Shown here piece after piece: positions 1-5,126 of a stretch of 9,327 nt of DNA. A program made the translations under genes and the position numbers. The notes beneath the pieces are model-generated. The model was not told the origin of the DNA and did no database searches. It saw nothing but the letters and a program-made list of their open reading frames with translations. Every line of letters begins with the position of its first letter. The stretch's first letter is position 1. The stretch is from Promethearchaeota archaeon (GTDB taxonomy: Archaea; Asgardarchaeota; Lokiarchaeia; Sigynarchaeales; SOKP01): assembly GCA_030668025.1 (NCBI GenBank), contig DAOUUT010000142.1:1-9327 (forward strand), in the 5' to 3' direction.

Positions 1-161
1 CCGTCTTGACAAAATACGCCCATTCGTTCACTACCATATATATCAACAACTCTAGCAAACATTTCTCCAATTCTGGTATTTGGGAATTTTACGCGCGTAA
101 TTACTGGGGGTATGTAAGGACCTCTATGCTTCCCCCTCTTTACTTGTTTTTTTTTAGCCAT
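1..161 (-). CDS. Archaeal translation initiation factor aIF1A (eIF1A family), N-terminal fragment
   Basis: The frame opens with ATG at 161 and runs leftward off the window, giving the first 53 residues. The N-terminus is a short basic tail (MAKKKQVKRGKHRG). It leads into the start of an OB-fold whose pattern GEMFARVVDIYGSERMGVFC, followed by QDG, matches the first strands of aIF1A/eIF1A (typically G-x-V-x10-R-x-V-x-C-x-DG). In archaea this factor binds the 30S A site and helps start-codon selection. An AAAGGT motif 8 to 9 nt upstream of the ATG fits a ribosome-binding site. It lies 32 nt downstream of the cupin gene on the same strand, so the two are probably co-transcribed. The C-terminal half is outside the window, so the family call rests on the N-terminal half only. 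Confidence 0.8.
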   Translation of the reverse strand, partial: MAKKKQVKRGKHRGPYIPPVITRVKFPNTRIGEMFARVVDIYGSERMGVFCQD

Positions 162-193
162 AATATTTTACCTTTTATTTTCAATTTATAAAA

Positions 194-529
194 TTAAAAC
201 TTATCTTTAGGTTTATATTCTCCTTTAATAAATACGATTTTTGCCGTTTTATCAGAATTATTACGAATATTATGCATTTCTTTTGGTTCAATTAAGAATA
301 CGCTTCCTTCTGGAGCGTCGTATTCTTTATCGTCTATAATCATAATGCCATTACCGTCAACAAAATAGAATGTTTCGTCAATCAAGTTATGTCCATGAGC
401 TTTTTCGGCCATGAATTCGCCTGGTTTGAGCAATATTAATCCCCAATCAATGCTAGGTCCGCGCATTAAATATTTTACGCCAGAATCTCCTTCTCTATAC
501 TTAAAATCGTTTTCGTTAACGCGTTTAAT
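194..529 (-). CDS. Small single-domain cupin, probable metal-binding protein; apparent ATT start
   Basis: From the ATT at 529 the frame gives 111 residues. A later ATG at 466 would give only 90 and would cut off a well-conserved-looking N-terminus (GDSGVKYLMRGPSIDWG). Cupin motif 1 is visible as HGH-x4-E (H45, H47, E52 in the long form) and motif 2 as P-K-E-M-H (H86), the usual 3-His/1-Glu metal site; the usual Gly of PxG is replaced by Glu. The protein is one small beta-barrel and its substrate cannot be told. Upstream of the ATT the frame is closed by TAA at 533-535, and no ATG, GTG or TTG lies between. A GTGAT motif sits 5 nt before the ATT and a TATA-like TTTATAATA lies near 550-558. Either ATT is the start or one A in the adjacent A-run is an error; deleting one A would put a GTG in frame. 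It precedes aIF1A in a likely two-gene operon. Confidence 0.75.
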   Translation of the reverse strand: MKRVNENDFKYREGDSGVKYLMRGPSIDWGLILLKPGEFMAEKAHGHNLIDETFYFVDGNGIMIIDDKEYDAPEGSVFLIEPKEMHNIRNNSDKTAKIVFIKGEYKPKDKF

Positions 530-621
530 TTTTTATCACATATTCTTTTATTATAAATCAAATTATCAAAATTAAATTAAGTTAAAAATTTTATTATATT
601 TATTTTTAGTAGGTAAGTGAT
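530..621. promoter_or_regulatory. Divergent promoter region between cupin and alcohol dehydrogenase
   Basis: This 92-nt spacer is almost pure A/T. For the plus strand a TATA-like TTATTATATT lies at 591-600, followed by AGGTAAGTGA at 611-620 directly before the ATG of the dehydrogenase, which can serve as ribosome-binding site. For the minus strand TTTATAATA near 550-558 would place transcription start close to the ATT at 529. A block at 585-609 is nearly repeated at 3603-3630. Boxes are assigned by eye only. Confidence 0.5.
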
Positions 622-1809
622 ATGGATTTAACTTTTAATTTTACAAGTATCCCGCATATAATTTTTGGTGCCGGAAAGTTAAATGAACTATATAACATAA
701 TACCAAAATTTGGAAAAAACATTCTTTATGTAATCGGAGGAAAGTCGCTTAAGGAATCTGGTAAATGGGACGAGATTGTGAATGCGATGGAAAAGAAATC
801 GATAAATTTTTCGATAATTTCGGTTTATGGAGAACCTACGCCAACGCTTATTGACGAAGCTGTAGCGAAGTATAAAAATAAAAACATAGATTTAGTCGTA
901 GGAATTGGAGGGGGGAGCGTTTCCGATGCGGGTAAAGCGATCTCAGCAATGATCTCTAAAGAAGATTCAATTATGAACTACCTCGAGGGTGTTGGAAATA
1001 AAATACACGATGGAAAAAAAATACCGTATATCGCGGTCCCTACAACATCGGGTACCGGTAGTGAGGCAACAAAAAATGCGGTCATTTCTGAGGTGGGTCC
1101 TGAAGGTTTTAAGAAATCTCTTCGTCACGACAATTTAATCCCAAATTATGCCATTATCGACCCCGAACTTGTATTATCTAGTCCTTCTTCTGTGTCTGCT
1201 GCTTGTGGAATGGATGCCTTTACACAATTACTAGAAGCATATGTTTCAACTCGAGCAAACCCTATCACTGACGCTTTAGCTTTTACAGGCATGAAGTATG
1301 TGAAAGAAGCAATAATCCCTGCTTGTAGTACTCACGCTTTGGATATAGGCATAAGATCTGCTATGGCGTACGGCTCTTTGATGTCGGGGATTGCCCTTGC
1401 AAACGCAGGATTAGGCATAGTTCACGGATTAGCTTCATCTTTAGGGGGGTTATTTGAAATACCTCACGGTGTAGCGTGTGGGACGCTTCTTGCAGAAAGT
1501 ACAAGGATGAACATCACGCAATTGCAAAAGATTGGCGATGCGGGTAAAAAGGGGTTATTAAAATATGCCATAGTTGGGGCTTTACTTGCTGGTAAGGAAG
1601 GGTATGAAAACGTTGATGTAGCTTACTATTGTTCAATATTAATTGAGACTCTTGAAAAATGGATAAATGATTTAAACATCGATCGTTTAGGAAAGTATGG
1701 CGTTATAATCAAAGAAGTCGATAAAATTGTAGAAAAGGCAGGATTGAAAAATAATCCAGTGCAACTTAAACGAAAAGATATAATGGAGATCGTACGAAAT
1801 CGTATATAA
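622..1809 (+). CDS. Iron-containing (group III) alcohol dehydrogenase family protein
   Basis: The protein has 395 residues, the normal length for this NAD(P)-dependent family, which interconverts alcohols and aldehydes or ketones in the cytoplasm. The nucleotide-binding signature GIGGGSVSDAGKA is at about 94-106 and PTTSGTGSEAT at about 140-150. Metal-site residues are D198 (CGMDAF), H268 (GIVHGLAS) and H282 (EIPHG). The position four after D198, often a metal-binding His, is Gln here (MDAFTQLLEAY), a variant I recall from other family members. Specificity cannot be assigned; it could equally be a maleylacetate- or lactaldehyde-type enzyme. The ATG is preceded by AGGTAAGTGA. The gene stands alone on the plus strand, divergent from the cupin and convergent with the GTPase at 1840. 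Confidence 0.9.
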   Translation: MDLTFNFTSIPHIIFGAGKLNELYNIIPKFGKNILYVIGGKSLKESGKWDEIVNAMEKKSINFSIISVYGEPTPTLIDEAVAKYKNKNIDLVVGIGGGSVSDAGKAISAMISKEDSIMNYLEGVGNKIHDGKKIPYIAVPTTSGTGSEATKNAVISEVGPEGFKKSLRHDNLIPNYAIIDPELVLSSPSSVSAACGMDAFTQLLEAYVSTRANPITDALAFTGMKYVKEAIIPACSTHALDIGIRSAMAYGSLMSGIALANAGLGIVHGLASSLGGLFEIPHGVACGTLLAESTRMNITQLQKIGDAGKKGLLKYAIVGALLAGKEGYENVDVAYYCSILIETLEKWINDLNIDRLGKYGVIIKEVDKIVEKAGLKNNPVQLKRKDIMEIVRNRI

Positions 1810-1839
1810 AAGAGCAACACAATAAAATCTTGATTAATT

Positions 1840-2355
1840 TCAGATTTTTTTAATAAGTTCTTTTGCTAATAATTCGAACGCTAAATCTGTATTTTCTCCC
1901 GTTTTACTTGAAATTCGCAAGTAATCAAACATCTCGTAACGTTCCTTTAGTTCCAAAACATACGTATCGTTTATTGTTATCATATCTGTCAAATCCGCTT
2001 TTGAGCCAAGTAATAGAATAGGCAAATTAAAATTTTCCGTTCGACAGAGTTTAACCCACTCATCGATACAATTTAAAGAAAGAGGTCTTGTTAGATCGAA
2101 AAGAAATAAAGCTCCTATTGCTCCCATTACGTAATTCTTGAGGAGAAATCTAAATCTCTCCTGCCCCCCGAAATCCCATATTTGTAACAAAATTTTATTA
2201 CCGTCTAAATCAAGCTTTTTTAGAAAAAATTCAACTCCTAGCGTTATTTTTGTATCTGCTAAAAATTTTCCCTCTACATAACGATGAAGAAGAGTAGTCT
2301 TACCAACGCCCCCTTCTCCAGTTGTAATAATTTTTAATACCTTAGGTTTAGACAT
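1840..2355 (-). CDS. Ras-superfamily small GTPase (Rab/Arf-like, Asgard type)
   Basis: Starting at ATG 2355 the protein has 171 residues and consists only of a G domain. The P-loop GEGGVGKTT is at 13-21, a switch-I Thr in ITLG near 38, WDFGGQE (G3) at 60-66, GSKAD (G4) at 117-121 and SSKTG (G5) at 149-153. The G3 motif is Arf-like (GGQ in place of AGQ) while the rest reads like Rab/Ras. G4 has Ser where Asn is canonical. There is no C-terminal cysteine, so lipid attachment of the Rab type is unlikely. A frame extension to 2400 adds 15 residues, but MSKPKVLKI is the natural N-terminus. It is a close paralogue of the gene at 2973-3497 and lies downstream of the PIN gene on the same strand with a 162-nt gap. 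Its role in the cell is unknown. Confidence 0.9.
   Translation of the reverse strand: MSKPKVLKIITTGEGGVGKTTLLHRYVEGKFLADTKITLGVEFFLKKLDLDGNKILLQIWDFGGQERFRFLLKNYVMGAIGALFLFDLTRPLSLNCIDEWVKLCRTENFNLPILLLGSKADLTDMITINDTYVLELKERYEMFDYLRISSKTGENTDLAFELLAKELIKKI
1845..1851 (+). terminator. Possible oligo-T terminator of the dehydrogenase
   Basis: A run of seven T lies 36 nt after the stop codon, inside the 3' end of the convergent GTPase gene. Oligo-T tracts commonly end archaeal transcripts, but T-runs are frequent in this AT-rich DNA. Confidence 0.3.
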
Positions 2356-2463
2356 TTTTAAGTGTTTAACTTTAAATTCAATAAGACTTGTAAAAAACAA
2401 TAAAAATAATTAATATTATTGAAATTTTAAAGAGTAATAAAGTTTTATAATTAAAACAAAAGA

Positions 2464-2489
2464 GAACCACCTGCTTTAGCTAAAGGATG
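2464..2489. other. Palindrome-bearing spacer motif
   Basis: The spacer between the PIN gene and the downstream GTPase contains CTTTAGCTAAAG (2474-2485), a perfect 12-bp palindrome. It is embedded in GAACCACCTG ... GGATGAG, which resembles the hairpin-bearing sequence at 4270-4301 (GAACTACCAGCT ... TAAAGG ... TGA). It could be a decayed mobile-element end, an operator, or chance. Confidence 0.3.
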
Positions 2490-2517
2490 AGATTTATAAT
2501 AAATATTTAAGCCATCT

Positions 2518-2949
2518 TTAATCGAAAGAAAGGTATTTTTTCTGTCGTAAAAAAATCGTGCTGACTTCCATTTTTTTTGCTTTTCTACGCAATTCTGCGT
2601 CGTTAGTAGCTAAAAAGACTCTTTTGCTTATAATTTTTAACTCCTTACAAGACTTCAATAAAAAATTATCCGTAGTTTCATCTTTTAATTTTACGTTTTG
2701 TTTGTAATCAATATTATATTTGTCGTTATTTTTTTCTAAATATAAAAGTCCAGCCTTAAAATTCATGTGAAATTTTCTAGCTTTTGGTTCTCGAATCTTT
2801 TTAGCTTCTAGTTCGTCGAAAATTTGCTTATAGACGATAAAAATAGTTTTTCCTTCTAAACCCGCGGCTATTTCATATAGATAATCTATTTTAAATTGAA
2901 CTGGAAGTAAAATAAAGTTAGCATCTATTACGATTAAATTTTCTAACAT
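2518..2949 (-). CDS. Fcf1/Utp24-like PIN-domain ribonuclease
   Basis: The 143-residue protein is a single PIN domain of the archaeal Fcf1-like group. Eukaryotic Fcf1/Utp24 cleaves pre-rRNA during small-subunit maturation; archaeal members are thought to act in rRNA processing or, in some cases, as VapC-type toxins. The acidic metal-binding residues are visible: D9 (VIDANF), E46 or E48 (FDELE), D94 (ETTDN) and D117 (ATNDAELRRKA). The C-terminal FLRQKKYLSFD is typical of this group. The ATG at 2949 lies 23 nt after the stop of the upstream GTPase with no clear Shine-Dalgarno, suggesting co-transcription. No antitoxin-like small gene is adjacent, which favours the rRNA-processing reading over toxin. 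Sandwiched between two paralogous GTPases, it may be functionally linked to them, but this is inference. Confidence 0.8.
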   Translation of the reverse strand: MLENLIVIDANFILLPVQFKIDYLYEIAAGLEGKTIFIVYKQIFDELEAKKIREPKARKFHMNFKAGLLYLEKNNDKYNIDYKQNVKLKDETTDNFLLKSCKELKIISKRVFLATNDAELRRKAKKMEVSTIFLRQKKYLSFD

Positions 2950-2972
2950 TATTTGACATATAGGTTAAGAAT

Positions 2973-3497
2973 TTAATAATTTTGGCGTTCTAATATTTTT
3001 TTCGTTAATAAATCAAAAGCTATATGTACGTTATCTCCAGATTTGCTCGAAACCTTTAAAAAATCAAATAAATTGAATGCTTCTTTAAATTCCAAAGCGT
3101 AATCATCAGCAACCATAATATCATCAACTAAATCAGTTTTAGTCCCTAAAAAGAGAATTGGTAAATCGGGATCGTTCTTTCTACAGATTTCAATCCATTG
3201 TTCTAATTTTTCTAAGGTAATTGGGCGGGTTAAGTCAAAAAGTAATAACGCGCCTTTAGCTCCTAAAACATAGCTTTCTAATAGAAATCTAAACCGTTGT
3301 TGACCTCCAAAATCCCACAATTGTAGTGTGCAGTGATGATTATTGATTTCTACCTCTTTAAGGAAAAATTCGACACCGATAGTCATACGAGTTTCAGCAC
3401 TGAATTTTCCATCTACAAATCTATGAAGAAGTGTGGTTTTTCCTACGCCACCCTCGCCAGCAAGGAGGATCTTAAGAATGAATTTCTTTTTTAAAAT
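2973..3497 (-). CDS. Ras-superfamily small GTPase, paralogue of the 1840 gene; start is ATT or the reading frame is broken
   Basis: The first ATG in frame (3386) lies after the P-loop, so the gene must begin further upstream. Reading back gives GEGGVGKTT, and the frame stays open to a TGA at 3504-3506. The ATT at 3497 gives 174 residues and an N-terminus matching the paralogue in length (LKKKFILKI against SKPKVLKI). The G3 motif is WDFGGQQ (61-67), G4 is GTKTD (118-122, Thr for the usual Asn), G5 is SSKSG (150-154). There is no lipidation cysteine. GTGATG at 3510-3505 contains an ATG that is out of frame by one base; deleting one A from the following run of eight would restore MKKILKKKF. So either ATT initiates with GTGAT as ribosome-binding site, or there is an indel, real or from sequencing. 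It heads the GTPase-PIN-GTPase cluster. Confidence 0.85.
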   Translation of the reverse strand: MLKKKFILKILLAGEGGVGKTTLLHRFVDGKFSAETRMTIGVEFFLKEVEINNHHCTLQLWDFGGQQRFRFLLESYVLGAKGALLLFDLTRPITLEKLEQWIEICRKNDPDLPILFLGTKTDLVDDIMVADDYALEFKEAFNLFDFLKVSSKSGDNVHIAFDLLTKKILERQNY

Positions 3498-3520
3498 TTT
3501 TTTTCATCACTTTTTAATAA

Positions 3521-3545
3521 TTTTTAGTTACAAAAGAAATCGTAA
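3521..3545 (+). repeat. 25-bp direct repeat, copy 1
   Basis: The sequence TTTTTAGTTACAAAAG followed by AAATCGTAA is identical to the block at 3624-3648. It lies just upstream of the minus-strand GTPase start, so as read by that gene it would be upstream regulatory DNA. Confidence 0.85.
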
Positions 3546-3556
3546 ACAACATTGAA

Positions 3557-3632
3557 CGAAGTTAAATTAAGTAAATTAAGTAACTTAATATAGATATTAT
3601 ACAAAAATTTTATTATATAATTCTTTTTAGTT
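3557..3632. promoter_or_regulatory. AT-rich tandem motifs and TATA-like boxes upstream of the GTPase cluster
   Basis: AAATTAAGT is repeated in tandem at about 3563-3580 with a degenerate third unit after it. TTTTATTATATAATT at about 3608-3622 contains TATA-like matches on both strands. The segment 3603-3630 nearly copies 585-609 in front of the dehydrogenase. On the minus strand it would be the promoter of the GTPase-PIN-GTPase cluster; on the plus strand no convincing gene follows. Confidence 0.4.
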
Positions 3633-3648
3633 ACAAAAGAAATCGTAA
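3624..3648 (+). repeat. 25-bp direct repeat, copy 2
   Basis: Identical to 3521-3545, 103 bp away. It directly follows the TATA-like block shared with the dehydrogenase promoter. A weaker related string (AAGAATCGTAATTAAAC) occurs near 8178-8194. Confidence 0.85.
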
Positions 3649-3719
3649 TTTAACTATGCGATTAAATAATTTTTTTTGTTTCTCTATACAGCTCGTTCTT
3701 TTTAAATTTGTTTAATTCA

Positions 3720-3953
3720 TTATTCAATTATTTCTCCTTTTATTGTCATATCAGAATAGAAATCGTCTTCGATTTTAATGGTATCGTCGCGCATAAAACA
3801 TTTTCTTTTTGTTTTAATACGCCCATCTACTTTATCTACATAATACATCATTTTAGTCCACTCAATAGGACTACCATCGAACCTATGATCTTCTTCTTCT
3901 AATTCTGATAGAAAATTTTCGAACTCTTATAGATCAAATACTATTTTCATCAT
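3720..3953 (-). pseudogene. Small acidic protein of unknown function, interrupted by an in-frame TAA
   Basis: A coding-like frame of 68 residues runs from 3926 to the stop at 3720-3722; it contains SELEEEDHRFDGSPIEWTKM and ends DMTIKGEIIE. It has no start codon at its beginning. Upstream in the same frame are ATG ATG AAA ATA GTA TTT GAT CTA (3953-3930) and then TAA at 3927-3929, so the natural product would be about 77 residues with an internal stop after residue 8. The ATG overlaps the end of the upstream two-TM gene by 20 nt, as in a translationally coupled pair. The composition is acidic with scattered Trp/Tyr, soluble looking, without a family I recognise. It may be a recent nonsense mutation, a sequencing error (TAT or GAA to TAA), or recoding. 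Confidence 0.5.
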
Positions 3954-4155
3954 TATTTGATTCACGAATTCCATGAATACATATTTGCCACTCTATTATT
4001 ATTATTATCGTAAGATTCAAAAGCCCTATTATTATTAAAGAGCATCCTAAAATAATATAATCATTTAACACGAACATACTAACAATACTTATTATAATAA
4101 ATATTATTATAACTATAACGCTCAAATATACTATAATTTTAGCTTTCTTTTCCAT
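3934..4155 (-). CDS. Small two-TM membrane protein, unknown function
   Basis: From ATG 4155 the product has 73 residues. MEKKAK is followed by two hydrophobic, isoleucine-rich segments (about 7-29 and 33-54) separated by a very short N-D turn, then a hydrophilic tail ending SNNDENSI. Both ends would face the same side. A GTG at 4182 would add nine residues, but AGTGA right before the ATG supports the shorter form. It ends inside the start of the interrupted gene at 3720-3953, suggesting they formed a unit. I recognise no family; isoleucine-rich short ORFs can arise in AT-rich DNA, so coding status is likely rather than certain. Confidence 0.55.
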   Translation of the reverse strand: MEKKAKIIVYLSVIVIIIFIIISIVSMFVLNDYIILGCSLIIIGLLNLTIIIIIEWQICIHGIRESNNDENSI

Positions 4156-4267
4156 TTCACTAAAGATTTTTACATTTAACACCTTTTTTATTCTATTAAT
4201 GTGTTTTTATATATTCATAATTATAATTATATTTTTGTTATTTTATTTATAATAATAAGCGTTTTTC

Positions 4268-4301
4268 TTGAACTACCAGCTCCCTAAAGGGGGGTGAATT
4301 C
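4268..4301 (+). other. GC-rich hairpin with strong GGGGGGTGA motif, possible mobile-element end
   Basis: CTCCC (4280-4284), loop TAAA and GGGGG (4289-4293) can form a five-pair hairpin with one G-T pair, framed by TTGAACTACC and TGAATTCTTG. It is a conspicuous GC island in a very AT-rich spacer. Hairpins of this form occur near the ends of IS200/IS605-type elements, and the motif resembles 2464-2489. The 3' half also provides a near-perfect ribosome-binding site for the TTG at 4302. No transposase is present. Confidence 0.35.
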
Positions 4302-4538
4302 TTGCTTACAAATTTTCTCGTAATTAAAATGATAAAGATTAGTTTCTATTATATAGATTATATAAAACTGGACATTCACGCCATTAATGTTTGGTGTATT
4401 CCTAATAACACTCCTGAAGAAGTTAGAAAATGGATTGAGAAGCTGTTTGCTTCGATTGATTGTAATGTTTCAATTGCATTATGTAATGTCATATACGAGT
4501 CATTTTGCTGGGAGCTTTTAGATTGGGTAGAATGTTAA
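4302..4538 (+). CDS. Hypothetical 78-residue protein, TTG start
   Basis: The frame starts at TTG 4302, four nt after GGGGGGTGA, which matches the 16S rRNA tail better than any other site in the window. A TATA-like TTATTTATAATAATAAG lies at 4243-4259. An ATG at 4329 is the alternative start but has no ribosome-binding site. The middle (NTPEEVRKWIEKLF) looks like a real amphipathic helix, and the C-terminal third carries four cysteines (in SIDC, ALC, SFC and the final VEC). No known domain is recognised and no membrane segment is evident. It is unlinked to its neighbours by strand and spacing, and could be a remnant of a larger gene. Confidence 0.45.
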   Translation: MLTNFLVIKMIKISFYYIDYIKLDIHAINVWCIPNNTPEEVRKWIEKLFASIDCNVSIALCNVIYESFCWELLDWVEC

Positions 4539-4560
4539 TTTTTCTTTTTTTCCTTTTACT
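4539..4560 (+). terminator. T-rich terminator after the 78-residue ORF
   Basis: Immediately after the TAA the plus strand reads TTTTTC TTTTTTTCC TTTTAC, three T-tracts in 22 nt, fitting an archaeal oligo-T terminator. Confidence 0.45.
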
Positions 4561-4677
4561 AATTTTACTATATTCAAAAACGTTTATTGTAACAATTAAT
4601 ATTTATTTTAAAATTTCTTATAATTAATTACACTTTTTACTAAAATCAATTATTAGATTATAACCATAGTGGTTAAA

Positions 4678-4956
4678 ATGAAAAAGATAATACCGACTGA
4701 GGAAAAATTAACTAAGTTACAAGTTAAATCATGGGGCATTTGGGAAAAAGAGAAGAGTATTTTTGATTGGTCTTACGATGCTACGGAAACTTGTTACATG
4801 TTAGAAGGGGAAGTCGAAGTAACGGATAATGCAACTGGGGAAAAACTAGAATTTAAAAAAGGAGATTTAGTACAATTTCCTAAAGGGTTAAAATGCGTTT
4901 GGAACGTTAAGAAACCCGTAAGGAAGTATTATAATTTTGGAGATTTAGATATTTAG
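4678..4956 (+). CDS. DUF861/cupin_3-type cupin without metal-binding histidines
   Basis: From ATG 4678 the protein has 92 residues; GTGGT ending 5 nt upstream serves as ribosome-binding site and is better read as such than as a GTG start at 4669. The pattern W-G-I-W ... F-D-W-S-Y ... E-T-C-Y-x-L-E-G-E-V-E-V-T ... K-K-G-D-L-V-Q-F-P-K-G ... V-R-K-Y-Y-N-F is that of the DUF861 cupins, a group that includes EutQ-like and ureidoglycine aminohydrolase-like proteins as well as many uncharacterised ones. The whole sequence contains no histidine, and the usual R-K-H-Y motif is R-K-Y-Y here, so canonical cupin metal binding is unlikely. Function unknown. It is a single-gene unit with a strong T-rich terminator downstream. 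Confidence 0.8.
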   Translation: MKKIIPTEEKLTKLQVKSWGIWEKEKSIFDWSYDATETCYMLEGEVEVTDNATGEKLEFKKGDLVQFPKGLKCVWNVKKPVRKYYNFGDLDI

Positions 4957-4971
4957 TTTGAATTAACTCAA

Positions 4972-4995
4972 TTTTTTTTCTATCTTATTTTTTTT
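4972..4995 (+). terminator. Double oligo-T terminator of the DUF861 cupin
   Basis: Two runs of eight T (4972-4979 and 4988-4995) begin 15 nt after the stop codon, a typical archaeal transcription end. Confidence 0.6.
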
Positions 4996-5075
4996 AATAA
5001 AATTTTTAGCAGAATTATTAATATACTTAATTGACAAATTATTAATCGAGGACAATATTTGTGAAATTCTATTTT

Positions 5076-5118
5076 CATATAATAGATTTAAATAAAAATA
5101 ATAATTTCTGACAAGAGG
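5076..5118 (+). promoter_or_regulatory. Promoter and ribosome-binding site of the PAS/GAF protein
   Basis: TATA-like CATATAATAG at about 5077-5086 lies some 40 nt before the gene, and AGAGG at 5114-5118 sits 8 nt before the ATG at 5127. Confidence 0.5.
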
Positions 5119-5126
5119 CAAATTTA

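Noticed and set aside
6..191. 61-codon plus-strand ORF at the left edge
   Set aside because: It is antisense to the aIF1A fragment, which has a clear family match on the minus strand.
1626..1820. 64-codon minus-strand ORF
   Set aside because: Shadow of the 3' end of the alcohol dehydrogenase.
2451..2521. Minus-strand frame encoding SHPLAKAGGSLLF after the PIN gene
   Set aside because: It has no usual start codon and becomes reachable only by a frame slip at the end of the PIN gene, whose own C-terminus is already typical for the family. Probably chance.
2518..2949. VapBC toxin-antitoxin locus
   Set aside because: The PIN protein is of the Fcf1-like group and no small antitoxin gene is adjacent; its neighbours are GTPases.
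3557..3590. CRISPR array or replication iterons
   Set aside because: The repeats are short, A/T-only and contiguous without spacers; no Cas or initiator gene is nearby.
3708..3902. 64-codon plus-strand ORF
   Set aside because: Antisense to the acidic minus-strand frame at 3720-3926, which has much more protein-like composition.
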